Below, piece by piece: positions 24,851-31,974 of a DNA stretch of 33,842 bases (its first letter is position 1; each line of letters opens with the position of its first letter). Source of the DNA: Oscillospiraceae bacterium (GTDB lineage: Bacteria; Bacillota; Clostridia; Christensenellales; Aristaeellaceae); NCBI GenBank assembly GCA_031266295.1, contig JAISBH010000245.1, forward strand, positions 1-33,842. Reading direction: 5' to 3'. Below the pieces are notes generated by a model, which had not been told where the DNA came from, searched no databases, and was given only the letters and a program-made list of their open reading frames with translations. The position numbers and the translations under genes are program-made.

Positions 24851-24879
24851 TTGACATAGCGATGCGCGCGCCTCACAAT
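24851..24879 (+). promoter_or_regulatory. Promoter of the DUF1638 gene
   Basis: Consensus TTGACA (24851-24856), 17-base spacer, CACAAT (24874-24879). Confidence 0.65.
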
Positions 24880-24885
24880 GGATAC

Positions 24886-24915
24886 AGCATACACTGCCCA
24901 ACGGCAGTATGGCAA
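24886..24915 (-). promoter_or_regulatory. Probable promoter of the RACo-like gene, with inverted repeat
   Basis: Minus-strand TTGCCA (24910-24915), 18-base spacer, TATGCT (24886-24891). The perfect inverted repeat ACTGCC-CAAC-GGCAGT (24893-24908) fills the spacer and could be an operator. Confidence 0.45.
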
Positions 24916-24919
24916 GAGA

Positions 24920-24949
24920 CTCGCCGTCTTTAAATAAAAGGATGGCGAG
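24920..24949 (+). promoter_or_regulatory. Leader hairpin upstream of the DUF1638 gene
   Basis: CTCGCC (24920-24925) pairs with GGCGAG (24944-24949). The stem continues through G-T and T-A pairs and CTTT/AAAG (24928-24931 with 24937-24940) around a 5-base loop, about 12 bp with one bulged base. It ends 24 bases before the ATG, just ahead of the GGAGGTG ribosome site. Confidence 0.5.
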
Positions 24950-24973
24950 CAGTACCGCTTCGGAGGTGCAGCA

Positions 24974-25726
24974 ATGCGTATCGCGCTGATAGGCTGCCGC
25001 GTATTCTCGCGGGAACTCAACTACTACGCCTCGCAAAGTCCGCATACGGTCGAACTAACCTGGCTGCCCCAAGGGCTGCATTCATATCCCGACAGGCTGC
25101 GCCAGACGGTTCAAGACTCTATAAACGAGCTGGAACGGCAATATACCGAGAAGGAAGCACATTTCGAAGCTAACGTGATCGCGTTGGGGTATGGGCTGTG
25201 CTCGAATGGCGTGATCGGGTTGAAGGCGGGCAGATTGCCGTTGGTCGTGCCGCGCACGGACGACTGCATCGCTGTGTTCCTTGGTTCGCAGGAGCGTTAT
25301 CTGGATTTGTTTAACCAGATGCGCGGGTGTTACTGGCTAAACAACGGCTGGATTGAGTACGGCTGGCTGGAAGAAGGTCACATCCCGTCCAGCGATATGC
25401 TGCGGTTGCGTCGCGCCGAGTACGCCGAGAAGTACGGCGAGGACAACGCGGATTTCCTGATAGAGACTGAGTTGTCATGGATTAAGAACTACCACACGTG
25501 TACCTACATCGAGTCGACGGTGTACGACTGCCCAGCCTATCGCGAGACGGCGCAGCGCTTTGCCAGCGAGAACAGCTGGGAATGCCGGACGGTTTGCGGT
25601 GATCATCGGATGCTACGGATGCTCGCCGAGGGCGCGTGGAACAATGATGAGTTCCTGATCGTACCGCCGGGACATAAAATAGCGCCCGTGTATGACGGGC
25701 GCAAGATGATCGCGGTGGAAGGTTAA
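24974..25726 (+). CDS. DUF1638 domain-containing protein
   Basis: A 250-residue protein matching DUF1638 (PF07796) by its N-terminal strand plus cysteine (MRIALIGCRVFSREL), the LPQGLHSYPDRL segment, the ALGYGLCSNG turn and PRTDDCIAVFLGS. Biochemical function is unproven; members are often encoded next to corrinoid-dependent methyltransferases and RACo-type activators, as here. Histidine and cysteine residues (C8, the YGLCSN cysteine, DDC, YHTCTY, PGHKIAP) could bind metal. GGAGGTG lies before the ATG. The 3' end contains a hairpin that probably serves as terminator for the convergent DUF1919 gene, whose stop is only 10 bases away. Confidence 0.87.
   Translation: MRIALIGCRVFSRELNYYASQSPHTVELTWLPQGLHSYPDRLRQTVQDSINELERQYTEKEAHFEANVIALGYGLCSNGVIGLKAGRLPLVVPRTDDCIAVFLGSQERYLDLFNQMRGCYWLNNGWIEYGWLEEGHIPSSDMLRLRRAEYAEKYGEDNADFLIETELSWIKNYHTCTYIESTVYDCPAYRETAQRFASENSWECRTVCGDHRMLRMLAEGAWNNDEFLIVPPGHKIAPVYDGRKMIAVEG
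25679..25702 (-). terminator. Terminator of the DUF1919 genes, embedded in the 3' end of the DUF1638 gene
   Basis: GCGCCCGT (25682-25689) pairs exactly with ACGGGCGC (25695-25702) around a 5-base loop. On the minus strand the stem is followed by TATTTTATG. A 14-base perfect palindrome covering the DUF1638 stop (25718-25731) lies between this hairpin and the DUF1919 stop. Confidence 0.6.
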
Positions 25727-25736
25727 CCTTCGGTTC

Positions 25737-26507
25737 TCACAGGCTTGTCTTGCCTTGCAGGATATCCCTGGCGTGTAATTCGCCATGGGAATTTAGCCAA
25801 GCCGCCCAGTCGAAGTTCTCGAACAGTCGTTTCCCGTTCTTTTCTACATGGAATAGATTGAGGGCACTTTTCGATCTTGGACGCCTGAATCTGTCCAGAT
25901 TCACTGCGTCGGGATGATTTATATTCCTGTTTGTGAAGAATATCTTGGGATAAGGCAGACGCATGAACCGCTTGACCTGGCTGACATTGCAGCAGCCTTG
26001 CGTTGCTGACATCACTACATATAGTTCATCCGTATTGACGCGCGTTTTTCTGCGATTCCATTTTTCTCGGGCTTCGGCAAATGTTTTGTCATGACTAAAG
26101 TGTAGCGTTACCTTGTCTCCCAGCAAACCGAGCGGATAGCGGAAACCGGTTTTTTGACGCGGTTGTCTGCTGCTGCCTGAGACGTCTACGGGATCAAGCG
26201 TCAAATAATAAGGCAGATTTTCCAGAAACTCTAGATAGTCTTCGGCATACATAAATAGCGACTGAGTCGGTGAGCGATATTCTTGATCCCAAAGCAGATA
26301 GATAAACGCCGCAAGGCAGTTGTTCGAAAACAGTGAGAATGATCTGTTAGTTAAGCTCGCTTTTTTTGATTCCGAATATTGATTCCGTAATTGTTCTTCT
26401 GTCTGTATATCAGGATTGTGGATTCGGGTTTGATTGCGGGTTTGGGTTTGCCTATGGGTTTGATTACGGATTCGAACCCTATTAAGGATTCGAGTTTGAT
26501 CAGACAT
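25737..26507 (-). CDS. DUF1919 family protein, copy 2, with repeat-rich N-terminus
   Basis: A 256-residue protein. From about residue 50 it matches DUF1919 (PF08942, linked with exopolysaccharide biosynthesis): FSLFSNNCLAAFIY, YRSPTQSLFMYAEDYLEFLENL, YPLGLLGD, LHFSHDKTFAEAREKW and LPYPKIFF. The first about 42 residues are a low-complexity Asn/Gln/Thr/Arg stretch (QTRI, RNQT) that looks like a continuation of the repeats in the frame just upstream. Its ATG overlaps the stop of that frame by 8 bases (ATGTCTGA). Either coupled re-initiation or a frameshift joins the two. AT content is visibly higher than in neighbouring genes. Function unknown; a sugar or acyl transfer role in surface polymer assembly is guessed from family context. 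Confidence 0.75.
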   Translation of the reverse strand: MSDQTRILNRVRIRNQTHRQTQTRNQTRIHNPDIQTEEQLRNQYSESKKASLTNRSFSLFSNNCLAAFIYLLWDQEYRSPTQSLFMYAEDYLEFLENLPYYLTLDPVDVSGSSRQPRQKTGFRYPLGLLGDKVTLHFSHDKTFAEAREKWNRRKTRVNTDELYVVMSATQGCCNVSQVKRFMRLPYPKIFFTNRNINHPDAVNLDRFRRPRSKSALNLFHVEKNGKRLFENFDWAAWLNSHGELHARDILQGKTSL

Positions 26508-26760
26508 TGGATGTTTTACCTTGGATGGGTGTTTGGTTCCGATTGGGGATTCGGTTTCGATTTCGTATTTGGGCTTTAAGGCGGAGTTGGTCTTGACGAC
26601 GGACGCGGGCTTGATCGCGCAGTTGGGCTTGATAACGGAGCTTTTCTTGATGACGGATGCGGGCTTGATCGCGTAATTGGGCTAGATAATGGAGATGGTT
26701 TTGGTGATGGATTCGGGCTTGTTGGTGGATGGCCGCTTGAACGGAGCGATTCTTAATCAA
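26500..26760 (-). CDS. Repeat-rich reading frame, probable 5' part of the DUF1919 copy 2 gene
   Basis: An 86-residue frame starting at the TTG at 26760, chosen because GGGAGG lies 8 bases upstream and no ATG fits. It is rich in Gln, Arg and His and contains three 18-residue units (residues 14-31, 32-49, 50-67) of the form QAR(I/V)xxQxxLxxxAQ(L/I)R(D/N), followed by an Asn/Arg stretch (NRNRIPNRNQ). The units look helical. The frame ends in TGA 8 bases inside the DUF1919 copy 2 frame, which continues similar composition in the +1 frame. Family unknown. It could be a separate small protein, the N-terminus of a frameshifted protein, or a gene disrupted by an indel. Confidence 0.55.
   Translation of the reverse strand: MIKNRSVQAAIHQQARIHHQNHLHYLAQLRDQARIRHQEKLRYQAQLRDQARVRRQDQLRLKAQIRNRNRIPNRNQTPIQGKTSNV
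26560..26721 (-). repeat. Three tandem 54-bp coding repeats
   Basis: Units 26668-26721, 26614-26667 and 26560-26613 encode 18 residues each. Shared plus-strand segments include TTGATCGCG, GACGGA(T/C)GCGGGC and GTTGGGCTTGA. Because the unit length is a multiple of three, repetition is visible in the other frames too. Confidence 0.75.
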
Positions 26761-26852
26761 GTTGGTTACCTCCCTTTTCCTATGTATTATATGCATACAG
26801 CGTTGTCTTTGATACAAACTATGACGGAAATATGTCCGGCTTTGAGCCAAAT

Positions 26853-26885
26853 AATCCCCGCCACTGAACGTGGGCGGCGGGGATT
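26853..26885 (-). terminator. Terminator-like hairpin after DUF1919 copy 1
   Basis: AATCCCCGCC (26853-26862) pairs exactly with GGCGGGGATT (26876-26885), 10 bp, about 18 bases past the stop on the minus strand. It is followed by ATTTGG rather than a full T-run. The next minus-strand frame has TATAAT upstream (26793-26798), so separate transcription is possible. Confidence 0.65.
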
Positions 26886-26903
26886 CGTGTTCACTCGAAC
26901 AGA

Positions 26904-27650
26904 CTAAATGGTCTTGCCTTGCAGTATGTCTCTTGCCCGTAGCGTACCGCGCGCGTTCAGCCACGCCGTCAGGTCGAAGTTCTCGTAAGGACACAGCCCG
27001 TTCGCGCGAACCGTGTTGGTGGTCAGCGGCACAGAATCACCCAGCTGCCGGTAGGCGCTCAGGTTGACAGCGTCCGGATGATCAACGGGCTTCAGCGCGA
27101 AGTATATCTTCGGGTAAGGCAGGCGCAAAAACCGTTCGCGCTGACTGCCATTGCAGCAGTCGAACAATTCAGACATTATAACGAATATGTTATTCATATC
27201 GACGCGTCCGCAACGGCGGACCCACTTCTCGCGCGCGTCTGCAAACGTGAGGTAATGGTTGAAGTGAATCAGCACGCTGTCGTCCAGCCGACCTAACGGA
27301 TACCGATAATCGGCCCCCATGATCTTGGCGATCTTGTTGGGCAGATGTCTAAGAATCTGCCGGTCGCTGTTTGTGTAGTCGATAGGTTCAACAGTCAGGT
27401 AATGAGGCAGGTTCTCCAGGAAATTTAGATAACTGTCACTCAGCATAAACAGTGACATCGTCGGTGAATTATATCGCAGTCCACGATCTATACAATAACG
27501 AACAGCCAAGCAATTGTTGGTAAACAAAGAAAACGACCTGTTGACCAGTCGCTTTTTTTCGTTCTCAATATATTTAAGCCGCCGCGAATCAGGTGTGCCG
27601 CCCATCGCACCGCTCCCCACCATATGCGCTCTTTGACGCTTTCCTTTCAT
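26904..27650 (-). CDS. DUF1919 family protein, copy 1
   Basis: A 248-residue paralog of the gene at 25737-26507. DUF1919 segments are FSLFTNNCLAVRYC, YNSPTMSLFMLSDSYLNFLENL, YPLGRLDD, IHFNHYLTFADAREKW and LPYPKIYF. The closing DLTAWLNARGTLRARDILQGKT nearly repeats the end of copy 2. It lacks the repeat-rich N-terminus; its first about 35 residues are a short basic stretch. The ribosome site AAGGGTGG lies before the ATG. No signal peptide or membrane helix is evident. Family members occur in polysaccharide gene clusters, but the reaction is not known. Confidence 0.85.
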   Translation of the reverse strand: MKGKRQRAHMVGSGAMGGTPDSRRLKYIENEKKRLVNRSFSLFTNNCLAVRYCIDRGLRYNSPTMSLFMLSDSYLNFLENLPHYLTVEPIDYTNSDRQILRHLPNKIAKIMGADYRYPLGRLDDSVLIHFNHYLTFADAREKWVRRCGRVDMNNIFVIMSELFDCCNGSQRERFLRLPYPKIYFALKPVDHPDAVNLSAYRQLGDSVPLTTNTVRANGLCPYENFDLTAWLNARGTLRARDILQGKTI

Positions 27651-27719
27651 ACATTGATACCACCCTTACATTTTGTATATGATATGACGGGAGTATAAGC
27701 GGTGTGCAAGGGCACCGTC

Positions 27720-27748
27720 TTTACATGTTTTGCCGTATATGTTAATCT
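27720..27748 (+). promoter_or_regulatory. Promoter of acpS, placing the start site at the start codon
   Basis: TTTACA (27720-27725), 17-base spacer, TAATCT (27743-27748). The expected start lies about 7-8 bases downstream, at or beside the ATG at 27757, and no ribosome site is visible between. Confidence 0.5.
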
Positions 27749-27756
27749 ATGGTTGT

Positions 27757-28131
27757 ATGATAGTAGGTTTGGGCGTTGATCTCGCGCCGATAAGCGCGTT
27801 TCAGGATGAACAAAGGCGGAATCGGTTCGCGGCGCGGTGCTTTACCGCTGACGAGCAAGAGTATGCGGCTTCGCGCGGAGTAGCGGCGGCGCAATCGGCG
27901 GCAGCCATATTTGCCGCAAAGGAATCCACGTTGAAGGCATTCTCCGTCGGCATCGGCGACATTCCGCTGACCGATATTGAGGTAACGCACGCTGCAAGCG
28001 GTGCGCCTTCGCTGTCTTTGCATGGCGCCGCGGCGAGGCGTGCGGAATCGCTGGGCGTGGCGCGATTACATCTGTCCATCACCCATCAAGGTGAATATGC
28101 CGCCGCAGTCGTTATCCTGGAGGCTGATTAG
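27757..28131 (+). CDS. acpS: Holo-[acyl-carrier-protein] synthase
   Basis: Transfers 4'-phosphopantetheine from CoA to the serine of acyl carrier protein, needed for fatty-acid synthesis. The 124 residues show the metal-binding Asp in IVGLGVDLAPI (D8) and the second motif FAAKESTLKAFSVGI, with the Glu and Lys of the AcpS active site. Length is usual. The ATG at 27757 is chosen because IVGLGVDL is the normal N-terminus of the family; longer in-frame starts overlap the promoter. No Shine-Dalgarno sequence is present. The gene directly abuts nnr (stop TAG followed at once by ATG), a common pairing. Confidence 0.92.
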   Translation: MIVGLGVDLAPISAFQDEQRRNRFAARCFTADEQEYAASRGVAAAQSAAAIFAAKESTLKAFSVGIGDIPLTDIEVTHAASGAPSLSLHGAAARRAESLGVARLHLSITHQGEYAAAVVILEAD

Positions 28132-29562
28132 ATGATCCGCGCAATCTCGTCGGCTGACATGCTCGCGCTGGAACGCCGCTTCATGGACGAAACAGGTACG
28201 CCAGCACTGCTGTTGATGGAGCATGCGGCGGCGGCAGTCGCAGGCGCACTGACTGGAACGCGGCGCGCGCTGTTTCTGTGCGGGCCGGGCAACAACGGTG
28301 GCGATGGACTAGCGGCGGCACGGATGTTTAGGATGAACGGCGGCGAGGCGATCGTATGGCAGTTCGGCGGTAACGCGTCCGAAGTCGTCCAGCATCAATC
28401 GGCTATGCTTCGAGGGGTAGGCGCGGCGATTCACAAAATAGCAGACGCGCTGCCTAAGCTGCCGGACGTGGATTGCATAGTTGACGCAATGTTTGGTATC
28501 GGGTTGTCGCGCCCGCTGGACGGAATGTATGCCGAAGCGGTCGAACGGGTCAACGACAGCGGCGCGGAAGTGCTGGCTGTTGATATCGCGTCGGGCATTG
28601 ACGGCACGACGGGGCGCATACTTGGCGCGGCGATACGGGCGGGTCGCACGGTCACATTTCATCGGCCAAAGACGGGGCAGTTCCTCTATCCAGGCCGGGA
28701 GTATACTGGATCGCTAGCTGTCGCGCCCATAGGGATACCGCTTGAGTATGGAGCGACCGTCAGCGACCCGGTGACGCTTGAGGACAGCGACGTCGAAGCG
28801 TTCCTGCCGCCGCGCAAGCCTAACTCGCATAAGGGTAATTATGGCAGTGTGATGATACTGGCGGGCAGTGTCGGCATGGCCGGAACCGCCGCGTTGTGCG
28901 TGAAGGCCGCGTTGCGTTCCGGTGCGGGACTGGTCACAGCTGCGTGTCCGCCGCAGACGATGCCGATAGTGCAGACCCTCGCGCCGGAGGCCATCGCGCG
29001 CGCCGTCGAAACCGCTGACGACATTCGCGCCGCACTTGAGGGTAAGACCTGCGCCGCCGTCGGACCGGGGTTGGGTAGGGACGCGCTGCCGCTGCTGGAG
29101 CCGCTATTCGATGCGGACATCCCACAGGTGTGGGACGCTGACGCATTGAATGCGCTGGCGGAATCAGGACGGCGTGCGCCCGCTCGATCCATCATTACAC
29201 CGCATCCGGGCGAAGCTGCGCGGTTGCTGGGCACGTCCACCGCGTCGATCACCGCCGATCCGATCGCGGCGGCGCACCGTTTGCGAGAACGTACCGGAGC
29301 GGTCGTACTGCTCAAGGGCGCAACCACTGTTATCACCGACGGCGAGTCGGTCACGCTGAACATCAGCGGCTCGCCCGCGATGGCAAAGGGCGGCATGGGC
29401 GACACGCTGACGGGCATCATCGCGGCGCTGCTGGCGCAGGGATTGTCGCTTTATGATGCGGCGCGGGTTGGTGCATACATGCATGGCCGGGCAGGTTCGC
29501 GCGCCGCAGCGGAACATGGCGAACGGTCCGCGCTCGCGTCGGATTTGTCGGATTATCTGTGA
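28132..29562 (+). CDS. nnr: Bifunctional NAD(P)H-hydrate epimerase / ADP-dependent dehydratase
   Basis: Repairs the damaged cofactors NADHX and NADPHX. The N-terminal YjeF/NnrE domain (about 1-210) epimerises the hydrates: GPGNNGGDGLAAARMF and DAMFGIGLSRPL are visible. The C-terminal ribokinase-like NnrD domain (about 220-476) dehydrates the S form with ADP: NSHKGNYGSVMILAGS, GPGLG, TPHPGEAARLLG and the GGMGDTLTGIIAALLAQG motif with the catalytic Asp. The total of 476 residues is typical of the fused enzyme. It starts immediately after the acpS stop, so the two are co-translated. Confidence 0.95.
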   Translation: MIRAISSADMLALERRFMDETGTPALLLMEHAAAAVAGALTGTRRALFLCGPGNNGGDGLAAARMFRMNGGEAIVWQFGGNASEVVQHQSAMLRGVGAAIHKIADALPKLPDVDCIVDAMFGIGLSRPLDGMYAEAVERVNDSGAEVLAVDIASGIDGTTGRILGAAIRAGRTVTFHRPKTGQFLYPGREYTGSLAVAPIGIPLEYGATVSDPVTLEDSDVEAFLPPRKPNSHKGNYGSVMILAGSVGMAGTAALCVKAALRSGAGLVTAACPPQTMPIVQTLAPEAIARAVETADDIRAALEGKTCAAVGPGLGRDALPLLEPLFDADIPQVWDADALNALAESGRRAPARSIITPHPGEAARLLGTSTASITADPIAAAHRLRERTGAVVLLKGATTVITDGESVTLNISGSPAMAKGGMGDTLTGIIAALLAQGLSLYDAARVGAYMHGRAGSRAAAEHGERSALASDLSDYL

Positions 29563-29567
29563 GCAAC

Positions 29568-29596
29568 TTGACATAATATACTCGATATGTTACTTT
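29568..29596 (+). promoter_or_regulatory. Promoter of serS
   Basis: Consensus TTGACA (29568-29573), 17-base spacer, TACTTT (29591-29596). The short leader that follows has no T-box antiterminator. Confidence 0.6.
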
Positions 29597-29606
29597 GTTG
29601 GTCATT

Positions 29607-29633
29607 CGAGCAAGTCGAGCAGGTCGAGGAGGT
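29607..29633 (+). repeat. Three tandem 9-bp units in the serS leader
   Basis: CGAGCAAGT, CGAGCAGGT and CGAGGAGGT follow one another without gaps. The last unit supplies the GGAGG ribosome site of serS, 10 bases before its ATG. Confidence 0.7.
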
Positions 29634-29642
29634 TGAACCCGT

Positions 29643-30914
29643 ATGCTGGACGTCAATCAGATTCGCAGAGAACCCGAGTCCGTCGCGGCGGCTCTTAAGA
29701 AAAAAGGCTATATCGTTGATTTTACCGAGTGGCTTGGCTGGGACGCGGATCGTCGCGCCGCGATGAACGAGGCCGACCAGCTGAAAGCGCGGCGCAACAC
29801 CCTCTCCGCCGAGGTGCCCAAGCGAAAGAAGGCAGGCGAGGACGTCGCGCCCATATTCGAGGAAGTAAAGCGTATCGGCGAACAGATCGCCGAACTGGAT
29901 GGTAAAATCAACGCCCTAACCGCCAAGTCCGACGAATTACTAATCGCGCTGCCCAACCTGCCAGACGAGGACGTCGTTCCAGGTGGCAAGGAGAACAACG
30001 AGGAACTGCGCGTATGGGGCGATCCGCCTAAGTTTGGCTTCCCGGCGAAGAATCATGTCGATTTGGCGGAATCGCTGGGGTTGATCGATTATCAGCGCGG
30101 CGTAAAGCTGGGCGGCAACGGCAAGTGGATATACACCGGCGACGGTGCAAGGATGGAATGGGCGCTGCTCAACTACTTCATCGACGAGCATTTGAAAGAC
30201 GGATTCACGTTCATGCTCGTGCCGCACATACTCAATGAACAATGCGGGTTCGCGGCGGGACAATTCCCCAAGTTCCGTGACGATGTGTTCATGCTGCAGA
30301 CGGTAACGCACTTTATGCTGCCCACCGCCGAAACGGCGCTGGTCAACGTGCATCGTGACGAGATACTGCGCGAGGATGAACTACCCAAGAAATATTTCGG
30401 TTACACACCGTGCTACCGCAAGGAGGCGGGATCGTACCGCGCCGAGGAACGAGGCATGATCCGTGGTAATCAGTTCAACAAGGTAGAGATGGTGATGATC
30501 ACCGCGCCGGAGGATTCGCCGGCCGCATTCGAACTGCTGACGCGTAAGGCGGAATCGCTGGTACAGGGGCTGGGTCTGCCGTATCGGCTGAGCAAACTGG
30601 CGGCGGCGGATTGTTCCGCGTCGATGGCGCGCACGTACGACATAGAGGTGTGGCTGCCGTCGATGGGTATATATAAAGAGGTCAGCTCCGTGTCGAACGC
30701 GAACGCGTATCAGGCGAGGCGCGGCAACATCCGCGTCAAGCGTAAGGGAACCGGCAAGAATGAGTATGTACACATACTGAATGGCTCTGGTCTGGCGACC
30801 AGCCGCGTGTTCCCCGCGATACTGGAGAACTTTCAGCAGCAGGACGGCAGCGTCAAACTGCCCGACGTGCTTGCGCGAAGGATGGGACAGGAGTATCTGA
30901 AACCAGTAAAATGA
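29643..30914 (+). CDS. serS: Serine--tRNA ligase
   Basis: Charges tRNA-Ser with serine; also the first step for selenocysteine where used. The 423 residues contain the long antiparallel coiled-coil arm (about 30-100: EADQLKARRNTLSAEVPKRKK..) that grips the long variable arm of tRNA-Ser, then the class II catalytic core: motif 2 YRKEAGSYRAEERGMIRGNQF and motif 3 NGSGLATSRVFPAILENFQQ. Length is standard. The N-terminus MLDVNQIRREPE matches the family start MLD(I/L)..(I/L)R. It has its own promoter and is followed after 49 bases by the dGTPase-like gene. Confidence 0.97.
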   Translation: MLDVNQIRREPESVAAALKKKGYIVDFTEWLGWDADRRAAMNEADQLKARRNTLSAEVPKRKKAGEDVAPIFEEVKRIGEQIAELDGKINALTAKSDELLIALPNLPDEDVVPGGKENNEELRVWGDPPKFGFPAKNHVDLAESLGLIDYQRGVKLGGNGKWIYTGDGARMEWALLNYFIDEHLKDGFTFMLVPHILNEQCGFAAGQFPKFRDDVFMLQTVTHFMLPTAETALVNVHRDEILREDELPKKYFGYTPCYRKEAGSYRAEERGMIRGNQFNKVEMVMITAPEDSPAAFELLTRKAESLVQGLGLPYRLSKLAAADCSASMARTYDIEVWLPSMGIYKEVSSVSNANAYQARRGNIRVKRKGTGKNEYVHILNGSGLATSRVFPAILENFQQQDGSVKLPDVLARRMGQEYLKPVK

Positions 30915-30963
30915 CGATTGCACGATTCGGCAGGGACGTGCGTTGTCCGCGCGTTTCGCCATT

Positions 30964-31968
30964 ATGACTGTCCGTTCACGGCTTGAACGGGAAGAGCGCA
31001 CGCGGCTGTCGCCTTACGCCATGTTGAGCGAGGCGACGGATGGGCGTGTGTTTGCTATCTCGCCGGATGATATGCGCACGGAATTCCAGCGCGACCGCGA
31101 CAGGATACTGCATTCCAAGAGTTTCAGACGGCTGAAGGATAAAACCCAGATGATCGTGATCCCGCACGGGGATCATTATCGTACGCGACTGACGCACACG
31201 CTGGAGGTAGCGCAGGTTGCGCGTACGATCGCCCGCGCGCTGAGCCTTAACGAAGATCTGACGGAGGCTATAGCGTACGGGCATGATTTGGGGCACACGC
31301 CGTTCGGACACATGGGTGAACGCACGCTGAATCGGGTGTACCCACCGGGTTTTCGGCACAACGAACAGAGTCTGCGCACAGTGGAGTTGCTGGAGCGTGA
31401 AGGTATCGGGCTGAATCTCACCCAGGAAACACGGGACGGGATATTATGTCATTCAGGCGAGCGCAAACCCAGGACGCTTGAGGGGTGGTGCGTGCGTTAC
31501 GCGGATCGCATAGCGTACGTCAATCATGATATTGACGACTCAATAAGGGCGGGATTGCTCAAGCAGTCAGACCTGCCGGACGAACTGGTAGCGAAGCTAA
31601 GCGATTCGCATGGGGAACGCATCGCGCGGATGGTGGGCGACGTCGTTCACGAGAGCGAGGGCAGATCTATGCTGAGTATGTCGTCCGAGATACAGGAGGC
31701 CAGCGACGAACTGCGCAAGTTTCTGTTCGAACGAGTGTACCGAGCCGAATGGGCGCTTCGAGAAGAGGCAAAAACCGACGGGTTGATGGAGTCTCTATAC
31801 TGTCGATTTATCGCTGAACCGGGGTTGATGCCCGCCGAATTTCACGCGCGTGCGTTGTATGAGACTGCGGAACGTTCCGCAGTGGATTATCTGGCGGGGA
31901 TGACGGATCGTTTTGCGCTTGACCGGTATAGGCGGCTGTTCATGCCCAATGTGAATAGGTTTTTATGA
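30964..31968 (+). CDS. Deoxyguanosinetriphosphate triphosphohydrolase-like HD protein
   Basis: A 334-residue HD-superfamily phosphohydrolase that removes triphosphate from dNTPs in characterised relatives. The conserved order is LSPYA near the start, FQRDRDRILHSKSFRRLKDKTQ (about 41-62), H78 in THTLEV, the HD pair in YGHDLGHTPFGHMGE (H107, D108) and the later Asp in YADRIAYVNHDIDD. The ATG at 30964 gives the family's usual N-terminus. A TTG at 30943 has a better ribosome site (AGGGA, 6 bases) and would add seven residues; both are possible. In many Bacillota this gene precedes dnaG-rpoD, but here a hairpin-rich non-coding stretch follows. Confidence 0.9.
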   Translation: MTVRSRLEREERTRLSPYAMLSEATDGRVFAISPDDMRTEFQRDRDRILHSKSFRRLKDKTQMIVIPHGDHYRTRLTHTLEVAQVARTIARALSLNEDLTEAIAYGHDLGHTPFGHMGERTLNRVYPPGFRHNEQSLRTVELLEREGIGLNLTQETRDGILCHSGERKPRTLEGWCVRYADRIAYVNHDIDDSIRAGLLKQSDLPDELVAKLSDSHGERIARMVGDVVHESEGRSMLSMSSEIQEASDELRKFLFERVYRAEWALREEAKTDGLMESLYCRFIAEPGLMPAEFHARALYETAERSAVDYLAGMTDRFALDRYRRLFMPNVNRFL

Positions 31969-31974
31969 ATGGAG

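Noticed and set aside
24827..25045. Upstream extension of the RACo-like gene by 73 codons
   Set aside because: It crosses the divergent promoters and part of the DUF1638 gene; the ATG at 24826 has GGAGGC upstream and gives the normal ferredoxin start.
26761..26994. Upstream extension of the repeat-coding frame to 26994
   Set aside because: It would overlap the end of DUF1919 copy 1 and read through its terminator; the TTG at 26760 has a strong ribosome site.
29563..29642. A T-box leader for serS
   Set aside because: The leader is under 80 bases and shows no specifier hairpin, AG-bulge or TGGNACC motif.
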